Origin: JADLGL01 sp963823045
GTDB taxonomy: Bacteria; Pseudomonadota; Alphaproteobacteria; Rhizobiales; Kaistiaceae
Assembly (NCBI GenBank): GCA_963823045.1
Contig: CAWGKA010000012.1
Span: forward strand, 62,001 to 126,000
DNA length: 64,000 bases
Direction of reading: 5' to 3'
The notes beneath the pieces were generated by a model. The model saw only the letters and a program-made list of their open reading frames with translations, did not search any database and was not told the DNA's origin. Positions 63,288-64,000 of the stretch are shown here, piece after piece. The stretch's first letter is position 1. Each line of letters starts with the position of its first letter. The position numbers and the translations under genes are program-made.

Positions 63288-64000
63288 ATGGCCGTTGCCA
63301 ACCTCATTGTTGATCGTGAGACGCCGGGCCTTTCGGCGCACGAGCTTGCCGAAGCTATGGGCGAGCTTGGCCAGGCTGCGCGCCGCGCCGCGGCCGAGTT
63401 GGCGGCTGCCTCGACGGAGACGAAGAACACGGCGCTTCGCGCCATGGCTGAGGCGATCCGCCGAAACGCGGCGTCGATCCTTGCGGCCAATGCGGCCGAT
63501 CTTGAAGCCGCCGAGGCGGGCGGCATGCCCGATGCCTTCCGTGATCGCCTGACGCTCAACGAGCAGCGGGTCGAGGCGATGGCGACCGGCGTCGAGGAGA
63601 TTGCCGCGCTGCCCGACCCGGTCGGGTCGGTGCTGGCCGCCTGGGATCGCCCGAACGGATTGCGGATCGAGCGCGTGCGCACGCCTCTCGGCGTCATCGG
63701 CGTCATCTATGAGAGCCGCCCCAATGTCACGGCCGATGCCGGGGCGCTGTGCCTTAAGGCCGGCAATGCGGTGATCCTGCGTGGCGGTTCGGAATCGCAG
63801 CGCTCGTCGGCCGCCATCGGCGAATGTCTGCGCGAGGGATTGCGGGCCGGCGGGTTGCCGGAGGCGGCGATCCAATTGGTGCCGACGCAGGATCGCGCCG
63901 CGGTCGGTCACATGCTGCGCGGGCTCGGCGGCAATATCGACGTTATTGTGCCACGCGGCGGCAAGAGCCTCGTCGGCCGTGTGCAGAGTGAGGCCTCGGT
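63288..64000 (+). CDS. proA: Gamma-glutamyl phosphate reductase (partial)
   Basis: Second step of proline synthesis: NADPH reduction of glutamyl 5-phosphate. The frame is open from ATG 63288 (MAVANLIVDRETPGL) to the window end. Typical text: LGQAARRAAAELAAASTETKN, LANAADLEAAEAGGM, RVRTPLGVIGVIYESRPNVT, CLKAGNAVILRGGSESQRS, DRAAVGHMLRGLGGNIDVIVPRGGKSL. The catalytic cysteine is in the missing part. Lies after proB with the cupin gene between on the opposite strand. Good site ggaaggga upstream. Confidence 0.95.
   Translation, partial: MAVANLIVDRETPGLSAHELAEAMGELGQAARRAAAELAAASTETKNTALRAMAEAIRRNAASILAANAADLEAAEAGGMPDAFRDRLTLNEQRVEAMATGVEEIAALPDPVGSVLAAWDRPNGLRIERVRTPLGVIGVIYESRPNVTADAGALCLKAGNAVILRGGSESQRSSAAIGECLREGLRAGGLPEAAIQLVPTQDRAAVGHMLRGLGGNIDVIVPRGGKSLVGRVQSEAS

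Overview
The window looks like a chromosomal core segment of a GC-rich alphaproteobacterium, most likely of the order Hyphomicrobiales (Rhizobiales). The case rests on gene content and order: rpsP-rimM-trmD-rplS beside ffh, an acnA/DUF1223 pair next to ccmABCDG, rplU (with a C-terminal helix-hairpin-helix extension) - rpmA - obgE - proB - proA, a RirA-like Rrf2 regulator, DUF2794, paired IalB-like proteins, a TIGR02302 membrane protein, and the argH / tlpA / hbd / cobalamin adenosyltransferase / twin-TM run. I see no prophage, transposase, CRISPR array, integrase or rRNA operon. Species cannot be named from this.

Layout. 1-7.2 kb: Tat-exported metallophosphoesterase (partial), translation genes, ffh, two small secreted proteins, RirA-like regulator, two membrane stress-type proteins. 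7.2-7.6 kb: non-coding stretch ending in a strong terminator. 7.6-21.2 kb: TerB-like protein, hydrolase, TIGR02302, lptM-like lipoprotein, argH, tlpA, hbd, ATP:cob(I)alamin adenosyltransferase, BrkB/YihY, gluQRS, alkA, esterase, HNH protein, dsbB, yqaA, tRNA-Leu(CAA). 21.3-24.4 kb: a compact flavin electron-transfer operon (FMN-binding exported protein, ApbE, and an RnfD/NqrB-like membrane domain fused to a ferredoxin-reductase-like domain). 24.5-29.5 kb: small membrane peptide, ABC exporter, M20 amidohydrolase, two paralogous lipoproteins, tRNA-Thr(CGU). 29.6-43.9 kb: PilZ protein, CelD-type acyltransferase with an FAD oxidoreductase, a choline/betaine-type ABC importer, CAP lipoprotein, a cupin_8 / CelD-like / flippase envelope cluster, a D,D-carboxypeptidase, PAP2 phosphatase, LysE exporter. 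44-53 kb: membrane protein, rlmN, two IalB paralogues, DUF1232, thpR, Bax-inhibitor-1 protein, acetyltransferase, DUF2794, htpG, DUF1223. 53-64 kb: acnA, ccmABCDG, rplU-rpmA-obgE-proB, exported cupin, and the start of proA (cut by the window end).

A property that dominates the annotation: many conserved genes are interrupted by reading-frame changes. By hand I count roughly fifty that resolve as one extra base and only about six that need a missing base (or two extra). They are concentrated at about 1-2, 13.9-29, 44-48 kb, while 29.6-43.9 kb is free of them. This one-sided pattern is best explained by base-insertion errors in the sequence rather than by gene death, so I give such genes their full frame-corrected extents and state where the frame changes.

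The most interesting biology is the 21.3-24.4 kb flavin electron-transfer operon, the cupin_8/CelD/flippase cluster with a second CelD/FAD-oxidoreductase pair 7 kb away, the tandem LppM-like lipoproteins, and the repeated use of a shared CTAG as the stop codon of both members of convergent gene pairs.
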